Positions 26,822 through 35,038 of a stretch of DNA of 64,000 nt are shown piece after piece. The notes below the pieces were generated by a model that was given only the letters and a program-made list of their open reading frames with translations, ran no database searches and was not told the origin of the DNA. Source of the stretch: Allomuricauda sp. (lineage in GTDB: Bacteria > Bacteroidota > Bacteroidia > Flavobacteriales > Flavobacteriaceae); the NCBI GenBank assembly GCA_003712125.1, contig RHLF01000001.1, positions 434,001-498,000 of the forward strand, read 5' to 3'. The stretch's first letter is position 1. Each line of letters opens with the position of its first letter. The translations under genes were made by a program, and so were the position numbers.

Positions 26822-27838
26822 TTAGGAGCGCACCTTTTGCTCCCATTCCCATGCAGATTTCATGGCTTCATCAAGACTTGATTCGGCTTTCCATCCCAAT
26901 ACAGTGTTCGCCTTTTTTGTGTCGGCATAAGCCTGTATCACATCACCCTCTCGTCGCGGCGCAATGTTGTAGTTTAATTTTTTACCCGAAACTTTTTCAA
27001 AACTTTTGATGACCTCAAGAACCGAACTGCCAGTTCCCGTTCCCAAATTGAATACTTCATAATTGGTCGCGTTATTACCTTCCAAAAGACGTTGCAAAGC
27101 AATAACATGGGCCTTTGCTACATCCACTACGTGAATATAATCTCGAATGCAGGTGCCATCCGGGGTGGGGTAATCATCCCCAAAAACTGCCAGTTTTTCC
27201 CTAATGCCGATAGCTGTCTGGGTAATATAAGGCACCAAATTTTGAGGCACCCCTAATGGTAATTCCCCAATTTTGGCCGAGGGATGGGCGCCAATGGGAT
27301 TAAAGTAACGTAAGGCTATGGCTTTCAATTCAGGATTTACATTACAGGTATCCCGTATGATTTCTTCACCGACCTGTTTGGTATTTCCGTAGGGTGATTC
27401 GGCAGGTTTGACTGGAGCCGCCTCAGTAATGGGCATGCTGTCTGCCTGACCGTAAACGGTGCACGAAGAACTAAAGATAAAATTGCCGTTACCTTTTTGT
27501 TTTAATTCCTGAAGCAAATAGGTCAAAACCCCCAAATTGTTCTCATAATACAGCAAGGGCTCCTCTACACTTTCCCCAACGGCCTTTGAAGCTGCAAAAT
27601 GAATGACACCCCTTATATCAGGATATTTTTCAAAAAAACCATTGAGCTTCTTTTTGTCACGCAAATCAAGATTTTCGAAAATGGGTTCCTTTCCGGTAAT
27701 TGCACTAATGCCATCTAGGACATCTTCAGAGGAATTGGAGAGGTTATCAATAACAACCACTTCAAAGCCTTGATGTTGCAATTCAACAACGGTATGCGAA
27801 CCAATAAAACCTAATCCCCCAGTAACTAGAATTTTCAT
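26822..27838 (-). CDS. galE: UDP-glucose 4-epimerase
   Basis: This enzyme interconverts UDP-glucose and UDP-galactose. It is an extended short-chain dehydrogenase of 338 residues with the NAD-binding VTGGLGFIGSHTVVEL at the N-terminus, the Ser/Tyr/Lys catalytic set (FSSSCTVYG near residue 122, SPYGNTKQVGEEI near 148) and the GalE-type RYFNPIGAHPS near 178. It lies 12 bases downstream of the aminotransferase gene, which suggests joint use in polysaccharide nucleotide-sugar supply. Confidence 0.95.
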   Translation of the reverse strand: MKILVTGGLGFIGSHTVVELQHQGFEVVVIDNLSNSSEDVLDGISAITGKEPIFENLDLRDKKKLNGFFEKYPDIRGVIHFAASKAVGESVEEPLLYYENNLGVLTYLLQELKQKGNGNFIFSSSCTVYGQADSMPITEAAPVKPAESPYGNTKQVGEEIIRDTCNVNPELKAIALRYFNPIGAHPSAKIGELPLGVPQNLVPYITQTAIGIREKLAVFGDDYPTPDGTCIRDYIHVVDVAKAHVIALQRLLEGNNATNYEVFNLGTGTGSSVLEVIKSFEKVSGKKLNYNIAPRREGDVIQAYADTKKANTVLGWKAESSLDEAMKSAWEWEQKVRS

Positions 27839-27850
27839 GAGCCTTTACGC

Positions 27851-29005
27851 TTAAGCGTTAATAAAAGAAAGTACCGTTGTCTTAATGAAATTTATTTGTT
27901 CGTCATCAAGTTCGGTATGCATGGGTAATGATATTACCTCATCGACCAATTTGTTGGTTACCTTAAAATCGTCTTCATTGTAACGTTCATCAACATAGGC
28001 TTTTTGTCTATGTAACGGTATGGGATAATAAACGCCACATGGTATGTTTTTAGTATTTAAATGCGCCACTAAGGCATCTCTTTTTCCGTTGGTGATTTGT
28101 AAGGTATATTGATGAAAAACATGGCAGTCACAAGAATCACAAATCCCTTCACATCCCTTACTGGCCTTTGGTACAATAATATGCTCATGCCCCATGAACG
28201 CCTTAGAATATTTTCGCGCGGCTTCACGGCGTTTCGAATTGTACACATCCAATTTTTTCAATTTTGCTGAAAGCACGGCTGCCTGCAAGGTGTCTAACCT
28301 CGAATTTACCCCCACTACATCGTGATGGTACCTTTTATACATGCCATGGTTTACAATACCTCGAATGATATGGGCCAATTCATCATCATTTGTGAAAATG
28401 GCGCCACCATCACCATAGCATCCTAAATTTTTTGAAGGGAAAAAGGAGGTTGATGCCACATGGCCTATAGTACCTGATTTTTGTTTCTTCCCTGTTTTGC
28501 TCGTATAATTTGCTCCTATTGCTTGGGCGTTATCTTCGATGACATAAAGGTCATACGCTTCGGCCAATTCCATAATGGCGTCCATTTCGGCACATTGACC
28601 AAATAAATGGACGGGCACAATCGCCTTGGTTTTGGGGGTTATTGCACGTTTAATTGCGGCAACGTCAATATTAAAAGTATCGGGCTCAACATCCACCAAT
28701 ACGGGTGTCAACCCCAATAGGGCGATTACCTCAACCGTAGCTGCAAAGGTAAAATCAGCAGTGATTACCTCATCACCAGGTTGCAGACCCAAACCCATCA
28801 TGCATATCTGAAGGGCATCGGTACCATTCGCACAAGGAATGACGTGCTTGATATCTAAATATGCTTCGAGCTCTTTTTGAAAGGAATGCACATGAGGACC
28901 ATTTATAAAGGCCGCCGAATCTAAAATCTCAGAAAATGAGCTGTTGATCTGGCTTTTCAATCCTTCATATTGGCCAACCAGATCGACCATTTGTATTTTC
29001 TTCAT
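27851..29005 (-). CDS. DegT/DnrJ/EryC1/StrS family sugar aminotransferase
   Basis: This PLP-dependent enzyme of 384 residues shows the family blocks VIPCANGTDALQICMMGLG near residue 57, EVITADFTFAATVEV near 80, VIEDNAQAIGANY near 157 and the PLP-Lys in TSFFPSKNLGCYGDGGA near 188. It would aminate a 4-keto or 3-keto nucleotide sugar for surface polysaccharide. Unusual is a Cys-rich loop near residue 290 (CEGICDSCDCHVFHQY), four cysteines in eleven residues just before the conserved HQY. ATG 29005 is chosen over the TTG one codon upstream. galE follows 12 bases downstream. Confidence 0.92.
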   Translation of the reverse strand: MKKIQMVDLVGQYEGLKSQINSSFSEILDSAAFINGPHVHSFQKELEAYLDIKHVIPCANGTDALQICMMGLGLQPGDEVITADFTFAATVEVIALLGLTPVLVDVEPDTFNIDVAAIKRAITPKTKAIVPVHLFGQCAEMDAIMELAEAYDLYVIEDNAQAIGANYTSKTGKKQKSGTIGHVASTSFFPSKNLGCYGDGGAIFTNDDELAHIIRGIVNHGMYKRYHHDVVGVNSRLDTLQAAVLSAKLKKLDVYNSKRREAARKYSKAFMGHEHIIVPKASKGCEGICDSCDCHVFHQYTLQITNGKRDALVAHLNTKNIPCGVYYPIPLHRQKAYVDERYNEDDFKVTNKLVDEVISLPMHTELDDEQINFIKTTVLSFINA

Positions 29006-29096
29006 CAATGAAAATTTGCTACAAAATTAACAATTTACCAAGGTCAGGCTCTTCTTGAACCAAAGAAATGTATTTTAGCCAAAAGTTGACTATCAG

Positions 29097-30332
29097 GTGA
29101 GATTCATCTACACATTCTTAACACACCTTTCTTGGGGGATATTGCATGTGATTGGATTGTTCAATCAAAAGCTCAAGCGCTTTACCCAAGGTAGAAAAAC
29201 TACATTTGAGCAACTTCAAAACGCAATAAAAGAGGAGGACAAGACGATCTGGATGCATGTTGCCTCATTGGGCGAGTTCGAACAGGGTCTCCCCATTTTA
29301 GATGAACTGAGATCTGCTTACGCGGCCCACATAATTGTTCTTACTTTTTTTTCACCATCTGGTTATGAGGTGAAAAAAAACACATCATCAGCAGATGTGG
29401 TAACCTATCTTCCTATGGATACCGGGTCCAATGCAAAAAAGTTCCTGGATATTGTTAAGCCCGAGATTGCCCTATTTGTGAAATATGAAATATGGCCCAA
29501 CTATTTGTATGCGCTTCAACAAAGGAAGATTCCCACATTTTTGATCTCCGCTATTTTTCGAAAAAATCAAATCTACTTTAAGTGGTATGGCGGTTTTATG
29601 CGTAGGGCACTTGAACCCTTCAACCAGTTCTTTGTGCAGAACACACGTTCGAAAGAACTCTTACAATCCATAGGCTTCGAAAATATACATATTAGCGGTG
29701 ATACCCGATTTGATAGGGTGGGAAAGATCCTCAGCACGAATGCCTCACTTGACTTTATGGAACAATTTAAGGGTCAACAGCTTTGCATAGTATCGGGAAG
29801 CACCTGGCCTCAGGACGAGGAAATTTTGGTTGATTTCACCAATGCTTCATCGAAAAACACCAAGTTCGTCATTGCCCCACATGACATCAAACCAAAACAT
29901 ATTCAGAAACTAAAAAGCTCGATCGACAAGAAAACCGTTTTATTTTCAGAACGGGAAAAAACTTCGATTCAAAATGCAGCTGTATTGATCATTGATACGG
30001 TTGGGCTGCTCACAAAAATTTATAGTTACGCCGATATCGCCTATGTTGGTGGAGGGTTCGCAACCGGCTTGCACAACACCCTGGAACCAGCCGTATACGG
30101 AATCCCTGTTTTAATCGGACCTGATTATGAAGGCTTTCAAGAAGTGGAAGATTTGGTGGGCCTAGGTGGTGTTATGGCAATAAAGAATTCAAAAGAATTT
30201 AATGAGCGAATGCAAGACTTATTGGAGGATGCCGTTGAGAGAAAACATTTGGGCAAAGTCAATTCGGATTATATCGACAAAAATAGGGGGGCAACGACCA
30301 AAGTGATTGCCTACATTAAGGATTTCCTTTGA
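29097..30332 (+). CDS. waaA: 3-deoxy-D-manno-octulosonic acid transferase
   Basis: The Kdo transferase attaches Kdo to lipid A precursor at the inner membrane. The 411-residue product has an N-terminal hydrophobic anchor (FLTHLSWGILHVIGLF), the catalytic Glu segment VASLGEFEQGLP near residue 62, SGDTRFDRVGKIL near 202 and the donor-binding C-terminal half (AYVGGGFATGLHNTLEPAVYG near 318). The start is GTG at 29097; it is chosen because the family begins with this short hydrophobic anchor and no ATG lies close by. It is divergent from the aminotransferase gene. Confidence 0.94.
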   Translation: MRFIYTFLTHLSWGILHVIGLFNQKLKRFTQGRKTTFEQLQNAIKEEDKTIWMHVASLGEFEQGLPILDELRSAYAAHIIVLTFFSPSGYEVKKNTSSADVVTYLPMDTGSNAKKFLDIVKPEIALFVKYEIWPNYLYALQQRKIPTFLISAIFRKNQIYFKWYGGFMRRALEPFNQFFVQNTRSKELLQSIGFENIHISGDTRFDRVGKILSTNASLDFMEQFKGQQLCIVSGSTWPQDEEILVDFTNASSKNTKFVIAPHDIKPKHIQKLKSSIDKKTVLFSEREKTSIQNAAVLIIDTVGLLTKIYSYADIAYVGGGFATGLHNTLEPAVYGIPVLIGPDYEGFQEVEDLVGLGGVMAIKNSKEFNERMQDLLEDAVERKHLGKVNSDYIDKNRGATTKVIAYIKDFL

Positions 30333-30361
30333 TTTTTCCTAGCTTTAACCAAACGACCAAA

Positions 30362-31747
30362 ATGAACAAACGCATATTTCAAGTTTCATTGACTGCAGCC
30401 TTAGCAGGCTTTCTATTCGGATTTGACACCGTGGTCATTAGTGGTGCAAACCAACCCATCAAAGAGTTGTGGGAAACCAACTGGTTTTTGGGCGATTCTA
30501 TATTTACCTTTCATGGAATTTTCATCATGTCAATGGCTTTATGGGGTACCGTCTTGGGATCTCTTTTCGGAGGTATTCCCTGTGACAAGTTAGGACGCAA
30601 AAAGACATTGTTATGGATTGGTATTCTATATTTTATTTCAGCCATGGGCTCGGCTTTGGCCCCTGAGGCCTACAGTTTCTCATTCTTTCGGTTCATTGGC
30701 GGTGTTGGGGTAGGCGCATCCTCGGTTGCAGCCCCTATTTACATATCTGAAATTTCCAGTGCCGATAATCGGGGTAGACTAACAGCCATGTACCAATTCA
30801 ATATCGTCTTTGGAATTTTGATTGCCTTTATTTCAAATTATTTGATAGGACTACTGTTTGGAGGGGAAACAGCCTGGCGCTGGATGTTGGGCATTGAGGC
30901 CTTACCTGCATTGATCTATATTTTCTTGGTTGTTAAAATACCGAACAGCCCTCGATGGCTTTCACTTAGGGGCAAAGAAGATGCTGTGGTGCTTGAGGCG
31001 TTGACCATGCTCGGCATCAACACCGATGAGGCTAAAAATCGATTGAAACAAATAAAAACGGCCTTGGTCGAGAAAGCAGCGTCAAGTAAAGAAAAGCTCT
31101 TTTCGGGCGCTTACAACAAACCCCTGGTATTGGCTTTTTTGTTGGCATTTTTCAATCAACTTTCCGGGATTAATTTTGTGCTCTATTATGCTCCTGAAAT
31201 TTTGGAAAAAGCAGGTTTGGCCACTGGAGAATCGCTGTTTAGTTCCATAGCTATAGGTGTGGTAAATCTTATTTTCACATTTGTGGGTATTGCGCTGATT
31301 GACCGATTGGGAAGAAAACAATTGATGTACATAGGTTCAATTGGCTATATATTGAGCTTGGCAATGGTTGGTTGGTGCTTTTATGCAAGTGCCAACTCCA
31401 TGCTGTTGTTAGTATTTGTTTTGGTATTTATCGCATCTCATGCCGTGGGACAAGGTGCTGTAATTTGGGTCTTTATTTCCGAGATATTTCCGAATAAGGT
31501 TCGGGCCTACGGTCAGTCATGGGGTACAGGAACCCATTGGGTGTTCGCAGCCCTTATAACGCTTCTGACACCCACTTTTCTAGATGGTGAAATTGGTATT
31601 TTTAGAGACAATCCGTGGCCCATATTTATCTTTTTCTCCTTCATGATGGTATTGCAGTTACTATTCGTGATTTTTATGATGCCCGAAACAAAAGGAGTTT
31701 CTTTGGAAGAATTGGCCAAAAAATTGAGCTCAAGAAAAAAGAAATAA
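30362..31747 (+). CDS. Sugar porter family MFS transporter
   Basis: The 461-residue protein has twelve predicted helices and the sugar porter signatures: GFLFGFDTVVISGA in helix 1, CDKLGRKKTL in the 2-3 loop, NSPRWL after helix 6, DRLGRKQL in the 8-9 loop and PETKGVSLEEL after helix 12. It would import a hexose or pentose, probably with protons, as in XylE relatives. ATG 30362 is used; the frame is open to a TTG at 30329 inside waaA but the added residues are not hydrophobic helix 1. It lies 29 bases after waaA. Confidence 0.92.
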   Translation: MNKRIFQVSLTAALAGFLFGFDTVVISGANQPIKELWETNWFLGDSIFTFHGIFIMSMALWGTVLGSLFGGIPCDKLGRKKTLLWIGILYFISAMGSALAPEAYSFSFFRFIGGVGVGASSVAAPIYISEISSADNRGRLTAMYQFNIVFGILIAFISNYLIGLLFGGETAWRWMLGIEALPALIYIFLVVKIPNSPRWLSLRGKEDAVVLEALTMLGINTDEAKNRLKQIKTALVEKAASSKEKLFSGAYNKPLVLAFLLAFFNQLSGINFVLYYAPEILEKAGLATGESLFSSIAIGVVNLIFTFVGIALIDRLGRKQLMYIGSIGYILSLAMVGWCFYASANSMLLLVFVLVFIASHAVGQGAVIWVFISEIFPNKVRAYGQSWGTGTHWVFAALITLLTPTFLDGEIGIFRDNPWPIFIFFSFMMVLQLLFVIFMMPETKGVSLEELAKKLSSRKKK

Positions 31748-31831
31748 GCCGAGCATACTTTTTGTTAAACACAGTAGAAAGCTCACCCTTAATCGAATAT
31801 CGCCTAGTGTTTTAAAGGTTTTGAGCTCTAA

Positions 31832-31851
31832 TTTGCTTATATTGAAGCAAA
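31832..31851. repeat. Inverted repeat before the 48-residue ORF
   Basis: TTTGCTT (31832-31838) and AAGCAAA (31845-31851) are perfect inverted repeats separated by ATATTG, ending 9 bases before the ATG at 31861. It could be an operator or an RNA hairpin around the translation start. Confidence 0.5.
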
Positions 31852-31860
31852 TTGAACACT

Positions 31861-32007
31861 ATGGCAAATGATTCATCTATTAGCACCAGTTTCCTGGAAG
31901 GCTTTTTACGTATTATGGTGATCGCATTGGTTATTATATTGATTGCCATTCCGGTATGTATTATTTTGGAGTTTCTTGGCGTTTTTGAAATGCTTGGAAT
32001 CGTATGA
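31861..32007 (+). CDS. Small single-pass membrane protein of 48 residues
   Basis: ATG 31861 opens a 48-codon frame ending at TGA 32005-32007. A short polar N-terminus (MANDSSISTSFLEGFLR) is followed by a strongly hydrophobic stretch (IMVIALVIILIAIPVCIILE) that fits a single transmembrane helix, then FLGVFEMLGIV. It is followed 28 bases later by a good terminator, which supports it as the last gene of a transcript. I recognise no family. Codon use and the terminator make it more likely real than a chance frame, but this is not certain. Confidence 0.6.
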   Translation: MANDSSISTSFLEGFLRIMVIALVIILIAIPVCIILEFLGVFEMLGIV

Positions 32008-32035
32008 TCCAAACCCATTACAACTTGAAAATATG

Positions 32036-32059
32036 AAGCCTCCTTTTAGGGGGCTTTTT
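32036..32059 (+). terminator. Rho-independent terminator after the small membrane protein gene
   Basis: AAGCCTCC (32036-32043) pairs with GGGGGCTT (32049-32056) with one T-G pair and loop TTTTA, followed by a T-run. Confidence 0.8.
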
Positions 32060-32364
32060 AATGCATCAATATTTCCAAACTACATTTTATAGGAATTTTA
32101 CTACATTTATTCAAGCTTTTACAACAATTAAAATTTTGATCCTATAAATTGTAATACCTTGATAATCATAACATTTTGTAGGTATGTTATAGTTTGATTC
32201 GGGTGAAAGAAAATTAACGTGGTTGTCTAAGTATATTCTCTACAATGTCTTCTACAGTCACCAAATTTTATTGTCATTCATTCTGGTGGGGGTGTTTGAC
32301 TAGGTAGTAACCCTTAATTTTAAGTAGTGTTTAAACCTCTCGACAGTGATCGAGAGGTTTTTTT
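32060..32364 (+). ncRNA. Gene-free stretch ending in an orphan terminator; candidate small RNA
   Basis: No open frame of note lies between the terminator at 32036-32059 and 32528. Yet a second strong terminator sits at 32333-32364: AAACCTCTCG (32333-32342), loop ACAGTGAT, CGAGAGGTTT (32351-32360), then T residues. A terminator with no gene in front implies a short transcript. CACCA near 32260 can pair with TGGTG near 32285. Only imperfect -7 matches were seen (TATAGTTTG region at 32188-32196), so the 5' end is unknown. I recognise no RNA family. Confidence 0.35.
32333..32364 (+). terminator. Orphan rho-independent terminator
   Basis: A 10-bp perfect stem AAACCTCTCG/CGAGAGGTTT with an 8-base loop is followed by TTTT. 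Its inner stem CCTCTCG/CGAGAGG is the same as in the terminator at 34827-34860, on the other side of the T9SS gene. Confidence 0.85.
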
Positions 32365-32452
32365 GTATTTATCTGTAACAACCTCTAATAACTACTTGAG
32401 GCATTGCGCATTAAATTAACCTTGAATCTGTTCACTTTTTACAAAGTTTCTA

Positions 32453-32460
32453 TATATTTG
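32453..32460 (+). promoter_or_regulatory. -7 promoter element of the T9SS-secreted repeat protein gene
   Basis: TATATTTG at 32453-32460 is an exact TAnnTTTG match, 67 bases before the ATG at 32528. No TTG lies at the ideal spacing upstream. Confidence 0.5.
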
Positions 32461-32527
32461 GACGTCCAAAATTTTTGGGCAATTGCTCCCCCAATCACAT
32501 ATTAGATTAACATTTAACACCCCACAA

Positions 32528-34807
32528 ATGAAAACAAAAATTACTTTTTTGGTTGCTTGTTTTGCTATGGCCCTAAGTTATCAGGGTTCAGCGCAATGCA
32601 GCGGCTATGATTTCGAAGAAGTAAATGGCATCGCCATTTACGAAATGGAATCCGGTCCTACCCCGAGCAGTTGGAACGTTGAAAATGGCGTTTCAGATTT
32701 TTCAGGTAGCGGATTCATAACGTGGCGAGGCCCAAGCTACTTTAACAATCCCGGTATCGGTACAATTTCCTACCGAATTCGAATCAATAATCCGGGGACG
32801 TACCGCTTCATTTGGAGAAGTAGGTCTGGTAAAGGGGCAGACTTTACAGAACACAATGATACCTGGCTGCGAATTCCTGATGCCAGTGATTTTTTTGCAC
32901 AACGAGGCAGCAGCATTCTTTATCCTGCCGGTACAGGAAAAACACCCAATCCCAATGGTTCAACTGCTGACGGATGGTTTAAAGTTTATGTAAGTTCTTC
33001 TGCGTGGAGTTGGCAGGCCACTACCAGTGATTTTGATGGACATCCCATATATGCAAGGTTCAATTCTGCCGGGGTGTATACCATTCAAATATCGGCCCGT
33101 TCCGATGCTCATTTTATTGACCGAATGGTACTCTACAACGAAAGTCAATATTCCATAGGGCAGGCTGCAGATTTATCAAGAAGTCAAACCAACTGCAATG
33201 GCGACACCCCACCTCCTCCTCCGCCACCTCCTGGAGATGATGATGGTGGCAATGGAGAGAATGCCGCTCCTACGGTGAGTATCACCAATCCTTCGGAAGG
33301 ACAAAATTTTGCGGTTGGAAGCAATATTTCTGTCAATCTAAATTCTAGTGATTCTGATGGGTCTGTGGTAAGCCACCAAATTTATGTCAATGGCACCTTG
33401 GTTGATACAGATGGTTCCAACTACACCGCTCATCTAATTGCGAATGCAACTGCCGGTAATTATACGGTGCGTGCTGTTGTTCGTGATAATGATGGGGCCA
33501 CAGCAGAAAATACAGTTCAATTTTCAGTTGGAAGCGATAATCCGCCACCGCCGCCACCGCCGGGTGACGATGATCCACCTCCAGGTGATGGTGGTAACGG
33601 GACGCCTACAGTTACGATTACCAGTCCAACAAATGGCCAAAACTTCAATGTTGGCAGTACGGTGACCGTTTCCCTAAACGCCAACGATCCCGATGGCAGT
33701 GTGGTTTTCCACCAAATCTATGTAAATGGTGTTTTGGTTGATACCGACGGGGCTAATTTCACCCCACATTTTATTCCAAATGCAACCGCAGGCAATTATA
33801 CGGTTCGTGCCTTTGTAAGGGATAATGATGGAAATACTGCAGAGAACACCATTCAGTTCTCCGTGGGAGGCAGCGATAACCCCCCGCCTCCGCCACCACC
33901 AGGTGATGATGATCCACCTCCAGGTGATGGAGGAAATGGTGCGCCAACGGTTACCATTACCAATCCATCGAACGGACAAAACTTTAGCCCTGGAAGCATC
34001 GTATCTGTTTCCTTGGCAACCAGTGATGCAGACGGAAGCGTTGTCTTTCACCAAATTTTTGTGAACGGTATTTTGGTAGATACCGATGGTGCCAATTTCA
34101 CACCACATTTCATCAATAATATTGCTGCAGGAAATTACACTGTGAGGGCCTTTGTTCGTGATAATGACGGTAATACTGCGGAAGACACCACTCAGTTCAC
34201 CGTAGGAGGCAGTGACAACCCACCCCCACCACCGCCACCAGGTGATGGTGGAAATGCAGCACCGACGGTAAGCATTACGAGTCCATCCAACGGACAAACC
34301 TTTGGTCCGGGCAGCACGGTTACCGTCTCATTGAACACCAATGATCCTGACGGTAGTGTGGTCTTCCATCAGATTTTTGTGAATGGAACGCTTGTGGATA
34401 CCGACGGTGCAAACTTTACACCACACTTTATCACCAATGTTGCAGTGGGCAATTATACGGTTAGGGCCTTTGTACGTGATAATGATGGTGCTACAGCTGA
34501 GGCAACAACCCAATTTAATGTTGGGGTTACACTTTCTAAGGTCCAGAATGCTATTGCCTATCCGAATCCTGTAGTTACCTCGATCGTCGAAGTACAAATG
34601 ACAGAAACGGTAAGCAGTGCTGTGGCCTATTCGGTTTCGAATGTTTCGGGCGTTGAAATTTCGAGAGGAACAATTCCGATGAATGAAATTGAAAATGCAA
34701 GCGGTAAGCTTCAAATTGCTTTACCTCCGCAAACGGAACCTGGGGTATATTATGTCGTCCTACGAACACTCGACGGACAAAAAACCATACCCATTATTAA
34801 AAAGTAG
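32528..34807 (+). CDS. T9SS-secreted protein with four Ig-like repeats
   Basis: The 759-residue protein has a signal peptide (MKTKITFLVACFAMALS ... GSAQ) and an N-terminal beta-sandwich-like module at about residues 25-215 (GTYRFIWRSRSGKGADF, FIDRMVLYNE) that resembles a carbohydrate-binding module. Four near-identical Ig-like domains follow at about 247-335, 358-447, 471-555 and 576-664. Each holds APTVSITNPS-like openings, a VNGTLVDTDG segment and NYTVRAFVRDNDG, and they are joined by Pro/Gly/Asp linkers such as PPPPPPPGDDDPPPGDGG. The last 85 residues (AIAYPNPV ... DGQKTIPIIKK) are a type A sorting domain for type IX secretion. It should be displayed on the surface or released. ATG 32528 precedes the signal peptide; 15 unlikely residues lie ahead of it. 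Confidence 0.88.
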   Translation: MKTKITFLVACFAMALSYQGSAQCSGYDFEEVNGIAIYEMESGPTPSSWNVENGVSDFSGSGFITWRGPSYFNNPGIGTISYRIRINNPGTYRFIWRSRSGKGADFTEHNDTWLRIPDASDFFAQRGSSILYPAGTGKTPNPNGSTADGWFKVYVSSSAWSWQATTSDFDGHPIYARFNSAGVYTIQISARSDAHFIDRMVLYNESQYSIGQAADLSRSQTNCNGDTPPPPPPPPGDDDGGNGENAAPTVSITNPSEGQNFAVGSNISVNLNSSDSDGSVVSHQIYVNGTLVDTDGSNYTAHLIANATAGNYTVRAVVRDNDGATAENTVQFSVGSDNPPPPPPPGDDDPPPGDGGNGTPTVTITSPTNGQNFNVGSTVTVSLNANDPDGSVVFHQIYVNGVLVDTDGANFTPHFIPNATAGNYTVRAFVRDNDGNTAENTIQFSVGGSDNPPPPPPPGDDDPPPGDGGNGAPTVTITNPSNGQNFSPGSIVSVSLATSDADGSVVFHQIFVNGILVDTDGANFTPHFINNIAAGNYTVRAFVRDNDGNTAEDTTQFTVGGSDNPPPPPPPGDGGNAAPTVSITSPSNGQTFGPGSTVTVSLNTNDPDGSVVFHQIFVNGTLVDTDGANFTPHFITNVAVGNYTVRAFVRDNDGATAEATTQFNVGVTLSKVQNAIAYPNPVVTSIVEVQMTETVSSAVAYSVSNVSGVEISRGTIPMNEIENASGKLQIALPPQTEPGVYYVVLRTLDGQKTIPIIKK
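33260..34520 (+). repeat. Four tandem coding repeats of Ig-like domains
   Basis: Four direct repeats of about 260-270 bases, separated by Pro-codon linkers of variable length, encode the Ig-like domains. Units 2, 3 and 4 are the most alike at protein level; unit 1 has diverged most (SYQ/VVSHQIY, NYTAHL). The repeats could recombine and change the domain number between strains. Confidence 0.85.
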
Positions 34808-34826
34808 GAGTTTAACAATTCCCATT

Positions 34827-34860
34827 AAAAAAGCCTCTCGGATAAACGAGAGGCTTTTTT
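34827..34860 (+). terminator. Bidirectional terminator between the T9SS gene and tRNA-Leu
   Basis: AAAAAAGCCTCTCG (34827-34840) pairs with CGAGAGGCTTTTTT (34847-34860) around loop GATAAA. The A- and T-runs on both sides allow termination of the T9SS gene on the plus strand and of tRNA-Leu on the minus strand. Confidence 0.9.
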
Positions 34861-34862
34861 TG

Positions 34863-34944
34863 TGCGGATGAAGGGAGTCGAACCCCCACGCCTTGCGGCA
34901 CTAGATCCTAAGTCTAGCGTGTCTACCAGTTCCACCACATCCGC
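34863..34944 (-). tRNA. tRNA-Leu (anticodon TAG)
   Basis: The minus strand folds into a class II tRNA of 82 nt with acceptor stem GCGGATG/CATCCGC and discriminator A, anticodon stem-loop CTAGA-CTTAGGA-TCTAG (anticodon TAG), a variable arm TGCCGCAAGGCG and T-arm GGGGTTCGACTCCC. CCA is not encoded. Confidence 0.93.
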
Positions 34945-35038
34945 TTAGGGTGGGCAAATATACTTCAATTTTTCAATAGAAATAAAGCTTCATTTCGAAA
35001 AGTTGTTTTTGTATTTTCGTCTTTCTCAAAAATTCTTC

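Noticed and set aside
33674-34297. 207-codon open frame on the minus strand across the Ig-like repeats
   Set aside because: It is antisense to a well-supported gene, rich in Trp and repetitive only because the plus-strand repeats are; no start signal or domain.
33260-34520. CRISPR-like spacing of repeated sequence
   Set aside because: The repeats are long, in frame and encode Ig-like domains; unit length and divergence are wrong for CRISPR.
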